From Hyphomicrobiales bacterium (GTDB taxonomy: Bacteria; Pseudomonadota; Alphaproteobacteria; Rhizobiales; Rhizobiaceae), in NCBI GenBank assembly GCA_900468625.1, contig UBUL01000023.1, positions 1 through 64,000 of the forward strand: a stretch of 64,000 nucleotides of DNA. Reading direction: 5' to 3'. Position 1 is the stretch's first letter. Each line of letters begins with the position of its first letter. A program made the position numbers and the translations under genes. The notes under the pieces are model-generated. The model worked only from the letters and a program-made list of their open reading frames with translations. It had not been told where the DNA came from and did no database searches. Shown here piece by piece: positions 50,875 to 58,927 of this stretch.

Positions 50875-50926
50875 TAGAGCGGATTCAGATTTTAGGTCGA
50901 ACAGACCTAAAATCATCCGGCTCTAG
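50875..50926. repeat. Family B palindromic intergenic repeat, copy 2
   Basis: The hairpin GATTTTAGGTC-GAACA-GACCTAAAATC (50888-50914) differs from the copy at 36538 by one compensated base pair. The right end (ctctag) overlaps the BA14K stop codon. Confidence 0.8.
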
Positions 50927-51378
50927 TAGTAGGGCGAGTAGCACTGACGGCGCGGGCCGGAATTGGGCTGGAACGTATTGTCATAAGCCCGATAGGAACG
51001 ATAGCGGTCCGAGCACCATTCGACATGACGCGGGTTGATGCCGCCGGCCGGAGGCGGAGCGGCATAGTAGCGCGGCTGGCTGGCAATCGCGCCGCCGATA
51101 ATGGCACCAGCGCCGAAGGCAGCCAGCGGGAACCAATAGCCGTCATGGTAGCGATAACCGCGACGATAGCCGGGATAACCACGATAGCCGCCATACCAAC
51201 CCCGGCGATAGTAGCCGCCGTGACGCCACTGGACCTGTTCAATATTGGCGGGCGCGGACTTGTCCACCGACGCGATCGGCGCGGCGGGCATCTGCATGGC
51301 AAAAGACGGTGTGAAGCTCGTCAGCGCGACGGCAGCCGTAAGAGCCAATGTCGCGATTCTTGCACGGAAACCAAGCAT
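50923..51378 (-). CDS. BA14K family protein
   Basis: A 151-residue secreted protein with a signal peptide (1-27, ending SFA-MQ), a Tyr/Gly/Arg-rich middle (HGGYYRRGWYGGYRGYPGYRRGYRYHDGYW), one hydrophobic segment (AAFGAGAIIGGAIAS) and the C-terminal BA14K motif HVEWCSDRYRSYRAYDNTFQ...RRQCYSPYY with two cysteines. BA14K was described as an immunoreactive lectin-like protein in Brucella, and in rhizobia the role is unknown. The start at 51378 has GGAGAT upstream; an ATG four codons earlier is possible. Its stop codon is supplied by a family B repeat. Confidence 0.9.
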   Translation of the reverse strand: MLGFRARIATLALTAAVALTSFTPSFAMQMPAAPIASVDKSAPANIEQVQWRHGGYYRRGWYGGYRGYPGYRRGYRYHDGYWFPLAAFGAGAIIGGAIASQPRYYAAPPPAGGINPRHVEWCSDRYRSYRAYDNTFQPNSGPRRQCYSPYY

Positions 51379-51623
51379 TTTTATCTCCATTCCCTGGTTC
51401 GACTTGGGTTCAAGTCTGAAGCGTTTCACGTCGGGAATGCTCTTCGAGCAAGGTTTCTCTGCCTGCTTTGCTGCATATCCGAGTAGACGACAAGAAACGC
51501 GGCAACACGTTATTCTGTTCCTTAAATCCCTACCAATTTAAGGAGTTATGCGGGGCTCCACGCCGACCATATAGTGATTGTATCCTTAACCCAAGATTAA
51601 CCAGCAATCCTTACTATTATTTC

Positions 51624-52634
51624 ATGAAAGGATACCGGCAGAGTAATCTCCTTATTTGCGGCTTGCTGACGATCCTGACCTTGATGGGGCCGGTCTCCAA
51701 GCCTTCGGCGGGTGAAAGCCAGCCTTGGGGCGATCCGAAAAACGCCCTGATTGTCGATGCTTACGAGCTGAACACCATCGACTGGAATGCGTTTTTGCAG
51801 GACAAGCGGATCGCCGGTTTCATCTCCAAGGCCTCCGACGGACTTCCTGAAAGCTACAGTTGCACCGGCGACCACGCCGGAGACACCTATGCCCACTGCA
51901 AGACGATGTGGCGCAAATATGCCGTCAGCCGCGAACTCTTCCAGACGCGCCGCATGCTGGCAAAGACGAATGGCCTGCTATGGGGCGCCTATCATTTGGG
52001 ACGACCCGGCAATCCGATCGATCAGGCCAATCATTTTCTCGATTACGCCGATCCGCAGCCGGACGAGCTGATGGTGCTTGATATCGACGGGATCGACACG
52101 ACCCAGTTCATGTCGCTCGACGATGCGCAGATTTTCGTCGCCCATATCAAGGTCAGGACCGGGCGCTATCCCATTCTCTATACCAACCACAATACGGCAC
52201 GATATATAGCCGACCATCGCACGACTTATCCGCTGCTGTCGCGGCTGCCCTTGTGGTACGCGCGCTACAGGCCCGATGTGAAAGGCACCTTTCCGCTCGG
52301 CAACTGGGACAGCTATGCCCTCTGGCAATTCGCCTCATCCGACAACTGCTCCGAAAAGAGCTGCCCTTACCGCGTGCCGGGTACTTCGACCGACATCGAC
52401 GTCAATGTCGTGCCGATGACGAAGGTTCAGCTCGCCATGATCTGGCCGCAGGGTGATCTCCTGCCCGCCAAACCGCTGCCCGCACCGGACCTGACGATCG
52501 CGCTTGCCGCAATGTGCAACGGGCCAAGACAGACGCTCGTTTCACTCATGCTCGATATCGACCCGGTCGTCACCGCATCGACCCCGCAAACGAAGCCGGT
52601 CGAAATCAACGAGCTGAACTACCAGGATTTCTAA
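51624..52634 (+). CDS. GH25 lysozyme-like protein with altered catalytic residue
   Basis: A 336-residue secreted protein (signal peptide about 1-30) of glycoside hydrolase family 25. ALIVDAYELNTIDW gives D45 of the first strand. The strand that normally reads D-x-E is VLDIDG here (D153, D155), so the usual catalytic glutamate appears to be aspartate. LWYARYRPDV and WDSYALWQFAS are family-like C-terminal segments. It may cleave peptidoglycan weakly or only bind it. Residues after about 285 form a low-similarity tail. The ATG was chosen to give the signal peptide; the ribosome site is weak. Confidence 0.8.
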   Translation: MKGYRQSNLLICGLLTILTLMGPVSKPSAGESQPWGDPKNALIVDAYELNTIDWNAFLQDKRIAGFISKASDGLPESYSCTGDHAGDTYAHCKTMWRKYAVSRELFQTRRMLAKTNGLLWGAYHLGRPGNPIDQANHFLDYADPQPDELMVLDIDGIDTTQFMSLDDAQIFVAHIKVRTGRYPILYTNHNTARYIADHRTTYPLLSRLPLWYARYRPDVKGTFPLGNWDSYALWQFASSDNCSEKSCPYRVPGTSTDIDVNVVPMTKVQLAMIWPQGDLLPAKPLPAPDLTIALAAMCNGPRQTLVSLMLDIDPVVTASTPQTKPVEINELNYQDF

Positions 52635-52759
52635 AGCCCGTCGCGATCTTTGAGATTCGCTTCTGGTGCTTTAGGTCTTTGATTTTGCGCATGTCGTTGT
52701 CGCAAAACCGCAGCACACTATTGCGCGACATGCTTGGCGAGGCGGCTTTCGGGTCGATG

Positions 52760-53848
52760 CTATGCCTCGACCTGCACATCCGTCTTCGGGCGAGAACAGC
52801 AGGCAAGGATATAACCTTCTTCGATCTCGTCATCGAGGATGCCGCCATTGTGGCTCATCTCGACTTCACCCGAGAGCTTCATCACCCGGCAGGTGCCGCA
52901 GAGCCCGGATTCGCAGGCCGCACCGATGCGTACGCCTGCGCCGCGCGCGGCCTGAAGCACGGTCTGGCCTGCCGCGCAGGCAACATCCTTGCCGGCCATG
53001 GTGAAACGGATGGTGGTCGCGGCCTCGCCGGAAGCATCGTCGGAAACCTCGGCAAGCGGCGTTGCCGCATTGGCCGGCTGGAAGCTTTCCTGATGGTAGC
53101 GCGACATGTCGAAACCATGCGCTTCCAGCATGGAGCGAACGGCATCCATGAAGACTTCCGGGCCGCAGCAGAAGATCGTCCGGTCCATGAAATCGGGAGC
53201 CAGCAGACCGATCTTCGCCTTGTCGATGCGGCCCTTCAATCCCGACCACAGATCGGTACGGCCGCAGCCCTCGACGATGAAGCCGAGACTGAGGTTGGGC
53301 ATGAAGCGGGCGAGATATTCCAGCTCCGAACGGAAGATGATGTCGGCCGGGCTTCGCGAGCAGTTGACGAAAGCGATGTCCGACAGCGGTGCGATGTCGG
53401 ACATGTAGCGGGTCATGGACATCATCGGCGTGATGCCGGAGCCGGCAGAGACGAAGAGATATTTCTCGCCGGGATGGCGGATATGGCTGAAATCTCCGAG
53501 GGGACCAAAAGCCTTGATGCGCATGCCGGGCTTCAGGTTTTTGAACATCCAGCGCGTGCCGATGCTGTCCTTCTGCGCCTTCACCGTCACGGCGACCGAG
53601 AAGGGCCGCGACGGCGTGGAGGAGAGCGTATAGGTGCGCATGACCGGCTCTGGAGCCGTCGGCAATTCCAGCGTCACGAACTGGCCGGGCAGATAGCGGA
53701 ACCAGTTGTCCTTGTCGGACCCGAATGTGAAGGTCATCACATCGGGGCTTTCCGGCGTGACCGAGAGGCATTCAAGCAGATGATGCCTGTCGTTCCAGGG
53801 CTGCATCTGATCGAGGTGGCGATGCGGAAGAGAGACGGTCATGTTCAT
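52760..53848 (-). CDS. Hybrid NAD(P)H oxidoreductase with C-terminal 2Fe-2S domain (GbcB-like)
   Basis: A 362-residue electron-transfer protein. It has a ferredoxin-reductase FAD domain (YLPGQFVTLELP and MRTYTLSSTPS, near 57-85), an NAD-binding domain (VSAGSGITPMMSMTRY, FCCGPEVFMDAV) and a C-terminal plant-type 2Fe-2S ferredoxin domain (CESGLCGTC, then ACC). It should pass electrons from NAD(P)H to the Rieske oxygenase encoded just upstream, whose stop lies two bases before this start. The pair matches GbcA-GbcB of glycine betaine demethylation, but the substrate is not proven. Both genes lie behind a cobalamin riboswitch. Confidence 0.88.
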   Translation of the reverse strand: MNMTVSLPHRHLDQMQPWNDRHHLLECLSVTPESPDVMTFTFGSDKDNWFRYLPGQFVTLELPTAPEPVMRTYTLSSTPSRPFSVAVTVKAQKDSIGTRWMFKNLKPGMRIKAFGPLGDFSHIRHPGEKYLFVSAGSGITPMMSMTRYMSDIAPLSDIAFVNCSRSPADIIFRSELEYLARFMPNLSLGFIVEGCGRTDLWSGLKGRIDKAKIGLLAPDFMDRTIFCCGPEVFMDAVRSMLEAHGFDMSRYHQESFQPANAATPLAEVSDDASGEAATTIRFTMAGKDVACAAGQTVLQAARGAGVRIGAACESGLCGTCRVMKLSGEVEMSHNGGILDDEIEEGYILACCSRPKTDVQVEA

Positions 53849-53850
53849 GC

Positions 53851-55095
53851 TCAGGCAACCGCCGACAGCTTGGCCTGGTCGCCCTGCAGCCGGTTGATCA
53901 TGAAAGTCGTGTACCATTCGACGAACTGCATGACGCCGCCCTCATGGATTTCCGAATAAGGACCGGGCTCGTAAGCCGGCGAGCGGATGCCGAAGGCATT
54001 TTCCTCGACGATACGGCGATCCTGATCGTTGGTTTCGGTCCAGACGTGAGTCAGCTCTTCCAGATTATAGTCGACGCCTTCGACGGCGTCCTTATGGACG
54101 ATCCATTTGGTGGTGACGGCGGTTTCCTCGGCGCTGATCGGCAGGACGCGGAAGGAGATCGCATGGTCGCCGAGCATGTGGTTCCACGTCGTCGGGTAGT
54201 GAAACAGCAGCATGGTGCCGATACCGTTGATCGTCACATCGGGCGAGAGCGGCCGCCTGACGGCGTTCTGGCCGGACATGGTGTAGCTTTCGGCTCCCTC
54301 GATCAGCGGCATGCGGGCGGCGCGGAACTGCCCGTCCGGTGAGATCTTGAACTCGCTCGGCAGGCCGGCTGCTTCGCAGCGCTTCCAATGCTCGGCAATG
54401 ACAGGATCGTTCATCGCGCCCTGCACGCCGGTAACAGTCGGCGCTTCCGGGAAAGTGCGGCAAAGCTCGGGGTGATTACCCGCGCAATGGTAGCATTCGC
54501 GGTTGTTTTCCCAGACCAGTTTCCAGTTGCCCTTTTCGATGATGGTGCTCTGGAAAGCGATCTTGGCTTCGCTGATGCGATGCGGCGCCATGTAAGGCTC
54601 GATCGTGGCGCGAACGGAGGCGAAATCCGGTGCGTTCTTTGCAAGGCAAATGAAGATGTAGCCACCGACGCTTTCGCAGTGAACAGGCTTCAGCGAAAAC
54701 TGGCTCTTGTCGAAATCCTCAGCCATCTGGCGGGCAAACAGCAGCGAGCCGTCGAGCTCGTAGGTCCACTGATGATAAGGGCAGACGAGCTTTGCCGAGG
54801 AGCCGCGCTCCGTGGAGCAGACACGCGAGCCGCGGTGACGACAGCTATTATGGAAGGCGCGGATGACCTGATCGCGGCCACGGACGATGACCACGGGATA
54901 ATCGCCGATCTGGACGGTGAAGTAGTTGCCTGCGCGCGGCACCTCGCAATCATGGCCGATGAACAGCCAGTCGCGATAGTAGATCGTCTCCATATCGAGC
55001 TTGAAGTAATCCGGGTCGGTATAGAAGGGTTGCTCCAGGCTGAAACCCGGCCGGCGGTTCTTCAATTGCCGCAGAACATTGCTGCTGATATCCAT
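53851..55095 (-). CDS. Rieske oxygenase alpha subunit, GbcA-like (glycine betaine demethylase type)
   Basis: A 414-residue Rieske non-heme iron oxygenase. The Rieske cluster ligands are C85, H87, C105 and H108 (CRH...CPYH), and the mononuclear iron histidines are H203 and H208 in NNRECYHCAGNHPEL. The segments LVCPYHQWTYELDGSLLFA, NWKLVWENNRECYHC and WIVHKDAVEGVDY are very like Pseudomonas GbcA, which demethylates glycine betaine to dimethylglycine and formaldehyde. The start at 55095 has AAGGATAGG upstream; the frame extends 158 codons further, but that part lies in the riboswitch leader and is not coding. It forms an operon with the reductase gene. Confidence 0.85.
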   Translation of the reverse strand: MDISSNVLRQLKNRRPGFSLEQPFYTDPDYFKLDMETIYYRDWLFIGHDCEVPRAGNYFTVQIGDYPVVIVRGRDQVIRAFHNSCRHRGSRVCSTERGSSAKLVCPYHQWTYELDGSLLFARQMAEDFDKSQFSLKPVHCESVGGYIFICLAKNAPDFASVRATIEPYMAPHRISEAKIAFQSTIIEKGNWKLVWENNRECYHCAGNHPELCRTFPEAPTVTGVQGAMNDPVIAEHWKRCEAAGLPSEFKISPDGQFRAARMPLIEGAESYTMSGQNAVRRPLSPDVTINGIGTMLLFHYPTTWNHMLGDHAISFRVLPISAEETAVTTKWIVHKDAVEGVDYNLEELTHVWTETNDQDRRIVEENAFGIRSPAYEPGPYSEIHEGGVMQFVEWYTTFMINRLQGDQAKLSAVA

Positions 55096-55129
55096 TTGCC
55101 TATCCTTGCGCAGTACGGGAGACGGACAG

Positions 55130-55172
55130 AGGACATGCACGGCCGCTTGGGAGCGGCCGAAAGCAATGTCCT
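55130..55172 (-). promoter_or_regulatory. Nested hairpin between riboswitch and gbcA-like start (possible expression platform)
   Basis: Outer arms AGGACAT/ATGTCCT enclose a perfect inner stem GGCCGC-TTGGGA-GCGGCC. It lies 35-77 bases before the start codon, between the aptamer and the ribosome site. No T-run follows it, so it is not a plain intrinsic terminator. It may help control translation or Rho access. Confidence 0.55.
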
Positions 55173-55194
55173 GGCCGCCCGCCGCGGTCAGTAA

Positions 55195-55395
55195 ACCATA
55201 TGTGCCCAAGGCTGGTTTCCGGGCTCTGGAGCGGTTCCGTTTCCGGAACCCCATGGCACCTTCCCAGGCCCGTCGGCCCAGTGGCTTTATTCGCCATGCC
55301 TCACTCCACCACCGTTGCGGGGGCAGCGCCGGATTTTGACCGGCTTCCCAATTCTCCACCTCCCTAGCAGGCGGCACCTTGAGATTGATGGCATC
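55195..55395 (-). ncRNA. Cobalamin (B12) riboswitch
   Basis: Read on the minus strand, all classical B12-element boxes occur in order: AAGGTGCC (55373-55380), GGGAAGCCGG, the B12 box AATCCGGCGCTGCCCCCGCA (55316-55337 region), AAGCCACTG (55279-55287), GGGAAGG and GAGCCCGGAAACCAGCC (55210-55226). A variable side hairpin GGTTCC-GGAAAC-GGAACC lies near 55230-55247. The aptamer ends about 100 bases before the GbcA-like start codon on the same strand, with no gene between. Known B12 riboswitches lower expression when adenosylcobalamin binds, so the oxygenase operon should be off when B12 is plentiful. Confidence 0.95.
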
Positions 55396-55811
55396 ATAGC
55401 TCTCGGTTCCATCGGCCGCTGCGCTGCAATGCGACATCGGCTCCGAAATTGACGACAGACGAAACGGGGCAATGGGACGGTTACGGGCGGTGGTTAAATG
55501 GATAGGTAATTCAAGTCCTTGTGCCTTTCGGCGAAAAGCGTGGACGACGTCATGGCGATGCCTTGCCATGACGCTTTATTCTGATTGCGACAGACTGGCC
55601 AAGCGACCACTATGACACGGCGTATGCCGCAGAAAGCGCCTGCAGGGCAGCTGCGGCCGGCATCGACTACGAGAGTGAAGATGGATGGCGTCGAGATCTG
55701 CGGTCCCGATTCCGCACCTGCTTCACAGGTCCGTTGACCCCGCACGGTTAAGCCCGGCTCAAGCTATCGAATCTATCATGCCGTCCAGAGACATCCATAG
55801 TGAGAGCCGGC
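55396..55811. other. Intergenic region upstream of the riboswitch
   Basis: About 416 bases between the riboswitch and the divergent gene at 55812; the oxygenase operon promoter should be in its left part. The only clear structure is CGTCATGGC (55548-55556) with GCCATGACG (55565-55573), a nine-base dyad with an eight-base loop followed by CTTTATT on the plus strand. I see no convincing gene. Confidence 0.4.
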
Positions 55812-56429
55812 ATGGCCAAACTCAGATATTTCGACGCTGGGAAGCCCGCCGAGCCGGAACCGGCGCCGGCTGTATCGACGACGGGGCACAGCGAATTCCT
55901 GCGTACCGGTCGCATCAACCGCGACAGGGCGCATTGGCTTGCCGAGGAGCGAGAATACCTCACCCATCAGCAGGTAGCCGAGCGCACCGCGCAAAAGCTG
56001 CGGAATGCCGGCGAGAAAACCCATGACCGGCTCAACAGCTTTCATAAGTCCATCCGCTTCCCGAAACTCATCTTCCATCACACGCTGAAGGACACGCCGC
56101 ATCTCGGCTATTGTCATGTCACAGCGGCGCGGACGCAGTTCGCGCGATATGAAGAGGTGAACTGGGCCTTCTACATCGCCAACTTCTTTGCCCGCATCGG
56201 CCAGGAAGAAAACTTCTTCGAAGACATCAGCCTGAAATATTCGCGGATGTATTTCGCCGTCGCCATCCATCCGGACAGGCAAGTGGAAGACAAGAAACTG
56301 ACGATCAATCGCGACATACGCGGCAACGGCGTGCTGTTCCACACCCACGACCCGCAGATCGCCATTCGCAACGTCCTCCTGCTCGGTGCACGCAACGAGC
56401 AGCTTCGCGACATCATTCGCCAGCTTTGA
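55812..56429 (+). CDS. Conserved-looking hypothetical protein (205 aa)
   Basis: I do not recognise a defined function. The 205-residue product is hydrophilic, without signal peptide or membrane helix. It has a basic and His-rich centre (HKSIRFPKLIFHHTLKDTPHLGYCHVT, near 77-103) and an aromatic segment (NWAFYIANFFARIGQEENFFEDISLKYSRMYFAV). Codon use and GC content look like its neighbours. The ATG at 55812 has GAGAG upstream; a GTG four codons earlier is possible. It precedes the Sua5-type gene by 58 bases on the same strand. Confidence 0.7.
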   Translation: MAKLRYFDAGKPAEPEPAPAVSTTGHSEFLRTGRINRDRAHWLAEEREYLTHQQVAERTAQKLRNAGEKTHDRLNSFHKSIRFPKLIFHHTLKDTPHLGYCHVTAARTQFARYEEVNWAFYIANFFARIGQEENFFEDISLKYSRMYFAVAIHPDRQVEDKKLTINRDIRGNGVLFHTHDPQIAIRNVLLLGARNEQLRDIIRQL

Positions 56430-56487
56430 CGATTGATCCGAAAACCCGAAGAGCATAAGAACGGCCTGAACTGCAAGCAGACAGGCC

Positions 56488-57462
56488 ATGGCACGACACA
56501 TAGACATTCTCGAACATCCGCAAACGGCGATAGAGGTCGCGACGGCAACCCTTGCCGAGGGCCTGCCGATCGGACTGCCGACGGAAACGGTCTACGGCCT
56601 TGCCGCCGATGCCACCAATCCCGCCGCCATTACCCGGATCTACGAGACCAAGGGACGCCCGCGCTTCAATCCGCTGATCTGCCATATGAGCGATCTTGCC
56701 ATGGCGGAGCGCTACGCGGTCTTCGATCCCATCTCCCGCAAGCTGGCGGAAGCCTTCTGGCCCGGTCCGCTGACGCTGGTGCTGCCGCTGAGATCCGATA
56801 GCGGCATCCATCCGCTCGCAACCGCCGGGCTCGACACGGTCGGCATCCGTGTGCCGCAAGGCTTTGCCGGGGAGTTGATCCGCGCCTTCGGCCGCCCGCT
56901 TGCCGCGCCGAGCGCCAATACCTCGGGCAAGATCAGCGCCACCAGCGCCGATCATGTCGATGACGATCTCGGGGAGCGGATCACGCTTATTCTCGATGCC
57001 GGCGCCTCGGTGGTCGGCGTGGAATCGACCATCGTCAAGGTCGAGGATGGCGAGATTCGTCTTTTGCGGCCTGGCGGCCTGGCGGCAAGCGAGATCGAAC
57101 GCGTGGCCGGCAAGGCGCTGAAGCGCAGTAAGAAGGCTTCGGCCGCCATCGAGGCGCCCGGCATGATGGCCTCGCATTATGCCCCTGGAGCGGCCGTACG
57201 GCTGGATGCGACGGATGTACTGGCAAACGAGGTGCTGATCCGCTTCGGGGCGCCCGACATTGCCGGAAGCGAAAAGGCAGTTGCCGTGCTGGACCTGAGC
57301 ACGGCAGGTGATCTCTCGGAAGCCGCCGCAAACCTTTTCGACTTCATGAAGCGCGCCGACGCCACCGGCGCTGCAACCATTGCCTTTTCGCATATTCCCG
57401 ACGAGGGCCTCGGCGAGGCCATCAACGACCGGCTGCGCCGCGCGGCTGCACCCAGAGAATAA
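56488..57462 (+). CDS. L-threonylcarbamoyladenylate synthase (Sua5/YrdC family)
   Basis: A 324-residue Sua5-type enzyme. The YrdC domain (about 10-200) has LPIGLPTETVYGLAADA, YETKGRPRFNPLICHM (KxRxxP-type ATP/substrate motif) and APSANTSGKISATSA. The smaller Sua5 domain follows a linker, ending in GEAINDRLRRAA. It makes threonylcarbamoyl-AMP for the t6A modification of ANN-decoding tRNAs. The FAD-linked dehydrogenase gene begins 31 bases after it. Confidence 0.95.
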   Translation: MARHIDILEHPQTAIEVATATLAEGLPIGLPTETVYGLAADATNPAAITRIYETKGRPRFNPLICHMSDLAMAERYAVFDPISRKLAEAFWPGPLTLVLPLRSDSGIHPLATAGLDTVGIRVPQGFAGELIRAFGRPLAAPSANTSGKISATSADHVDDDLGERITLILDAGASVVGVESTIVKVEDGEIRLLRPGGLAASEIERVAGKALKRSKKASAAIEAPGMMASHYAPGAAVRLDATDVLANEVLIRFGAPDIAGSEKAVAVLDLSTAGDLSEAAANLFDFMKRADATGAATIAFSHIPDEGLGEAINDRLRRAAAPRE

Positions 57463-57492
57463 ATCGCCCGACCTACCGGCAAAGGATAAGCC

Positions 57493-58923
57493 ATGAGCAG
57501 CTCCGTCCCCTCTTCCGACCTCCTCGACCGTTTCGCCGCCATCGTCGGCGAAAAACATGCCGTGCGGGATCCTGCGGAAATCGCACCGCATCTCATTGAA
57601 AATCGGGGTCTCTATCACGGTGCTTCGCCCATGCTGCTGAAGCCAGGCTCGGTCGAAGAGGTCTCGGCGATCCTCAAGCTTGCGAGCGAGACCAGCACGG
57701 CCATCGTGCCGCAAACCGGCAATACCGGCCTGGTCGGCGGTCAGACTCCGCGCGAGGGCGGCTCCGATGTCATCCTATCGCTGGAACGCATGAACCGCGT
57801 CCGCGATATCGATCCGGTCGGCAACACGATGATCGTCGACGGCGGCTGCATCCTTGCCGATGTGCATAAGACAGCGGCAGAGCATGGCCGCATGTTTCCG
57901 CTTTCGCTCGGCTCCGAAGGCTCCTGCCGCATCGCAGGCAACCTTTCCACCAATGCCGGCGGTACGGCCGTTCTTGCCTATGGCAATATGCGCCAGCTTT
58001 GCCTCGGTCTTGAGGTCGTGCTGCCTACCGGAGAGATCTGGAATGGCTTACGCCGCCTGAAGAAGGACAATACCGGCTACGATCTACGCGATCTCTTCAT
58101 CGGTGCCGAAGGCACGCTCGGCGTCATCACCGGCGCGGTGCTGAAGCTCTTCCCGCAGCCGCTTGGCCATCAGGTCGCCTTTGCCGGGCTGCAGTCGGTC
58201 GACGACGCCCTGACCCTGTTCAAGAATGCTTCCAGCCTGTGCGGTACGGCACTGACCGGCTTCGAGCTGATGCCGCGCCTCGGCGTCGAATTCACCGTTC
58301 GGCACATTCCGGGTGTGCGCGACCCGCTGGAGACGGCGCATCCGTGGTATGTACTGATCGATATCTCCACCTCGGATTCGGCCGAAACCGCCGAGGGGAT
58401 GATGACGACGCTGCTCGAACAGGGCTACGAGGCCGGCCTGATCCAGGATGCGACCATCGCCAGCTCGGAAACGCAGCAGAAGGCCATCTGGCACATGCGC
58501 GAGAGCATGTCGGATGCGCAGAAGCCGGAAGGCGGCTCGATCAAGCACGATGTTTCCGTACCGGTGGCGCAGGTTCCGCACTTCATGGCCGAGGCTGAAG
58601 ACGCCGTCCTCGCCGCCATGCCGGGCGCACGCATCTGCGCCTTCGGCCACATGGGCGACGGCAATATCCATTACAATATCTCGCAGCCCGTCGGCGCCGA
58701 CAAGGACGAATTCATCGGCCGCTGGCACGAGATGAACACGATCGTGCACGGGCTCGTGCTGCAGCACGGCGGCTCGATTTCGGCCGAGCACGGCATTGGC
58801 CAACTGAAGCGCGACGAATTGGCGTCGATACGCTCCGATATCGAGATGGACCTGATGCGCCGGATCAAAACGGCGTTCGATCCGGCCGGAATCATGAATC
58901 CGGGGAAAGTTCTCAAGGTCTGA
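57493..58923 (+). CDS. FAD-linked 2-hydroxyacid dehydrogenase (GlcD/D2HGDH-like)
   Basis: A 476-residue flavoprotein with an N-terminal PCMH-type FAD domain (about 40-215; VPQTGNTGLVGGQTPREGG and SLGSEGSCRIAGNLSTNAGGT) and a C-terminal FAD-oxidase domain with GHMGDGNIHYNIS and SAEHGIGQLKR, which carry the metal-binding histidines. This layout fits D-2-hydroxyglutarate or D-lactate dehydrogenases, or glycolate oxidase GlcD. No GlcE/GlcF genes follow, so a single-subunit D-2-hydroxyacid dehydrogenase is more likely. It is convergent with the GntR gene. Confidence 0.92.
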   Translation: MSSSVPSSDLLDRFAAIVGEKHAVRDPAEIAPHLIENRGLYHGASPMLLKPGSVEEVSAILKLASETSTAIVPQTGNTGLVGGQTPREGGSDVILSLERMNRVRDIDPVGNTMIVDGGCILADVHKTAAEHGRMFPLSLGSEGSCRIAGNLSTNAGGTAVLAYGNMRQLCLGLEVVLPTGEIWNGLRRLKKDNTGYDLRDLFIGAEGTLGVITGAVLKLFPQPLGHQVAFAGLQSVDDALTLFKNASSLCGTALTGFELMPRLGVEFTVRHIPGVRDPLETAHPWYVLIDISTSDSAETAEGMMTTLLEQGYEAGLIQDATIASSETQQKAIWHMRESMSDAQKPEGGSIKHDVSVPVAQVPHFMAEAEDAVLAAMPGARICAFGHMGDGNIHYNISQPVGADKDEFIGRWHEMNTIVHGLVLQHGGSISAEHGIGQLKRDELASIRSDIEMDLMRRIKTAFDPAGIMNPGKVLKV

Positions 58924-58927
58924 GCGC

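Noticed and set aside
55130..55172. Intrinsic terminator call for the riboswitch platform
   Set aside because: The stem is strong but lacks a downstream T-run on the transcribed strand, so it is listed only as a possible regulatory hairpin.
55096..55569. In-frame N-terminal extension of the Rieske oxygenase (158 codons)
   Set aside because: This stretch is the riboswitch and leader RNA. The family N-terminus and the ribosome site both support the start at 55095.
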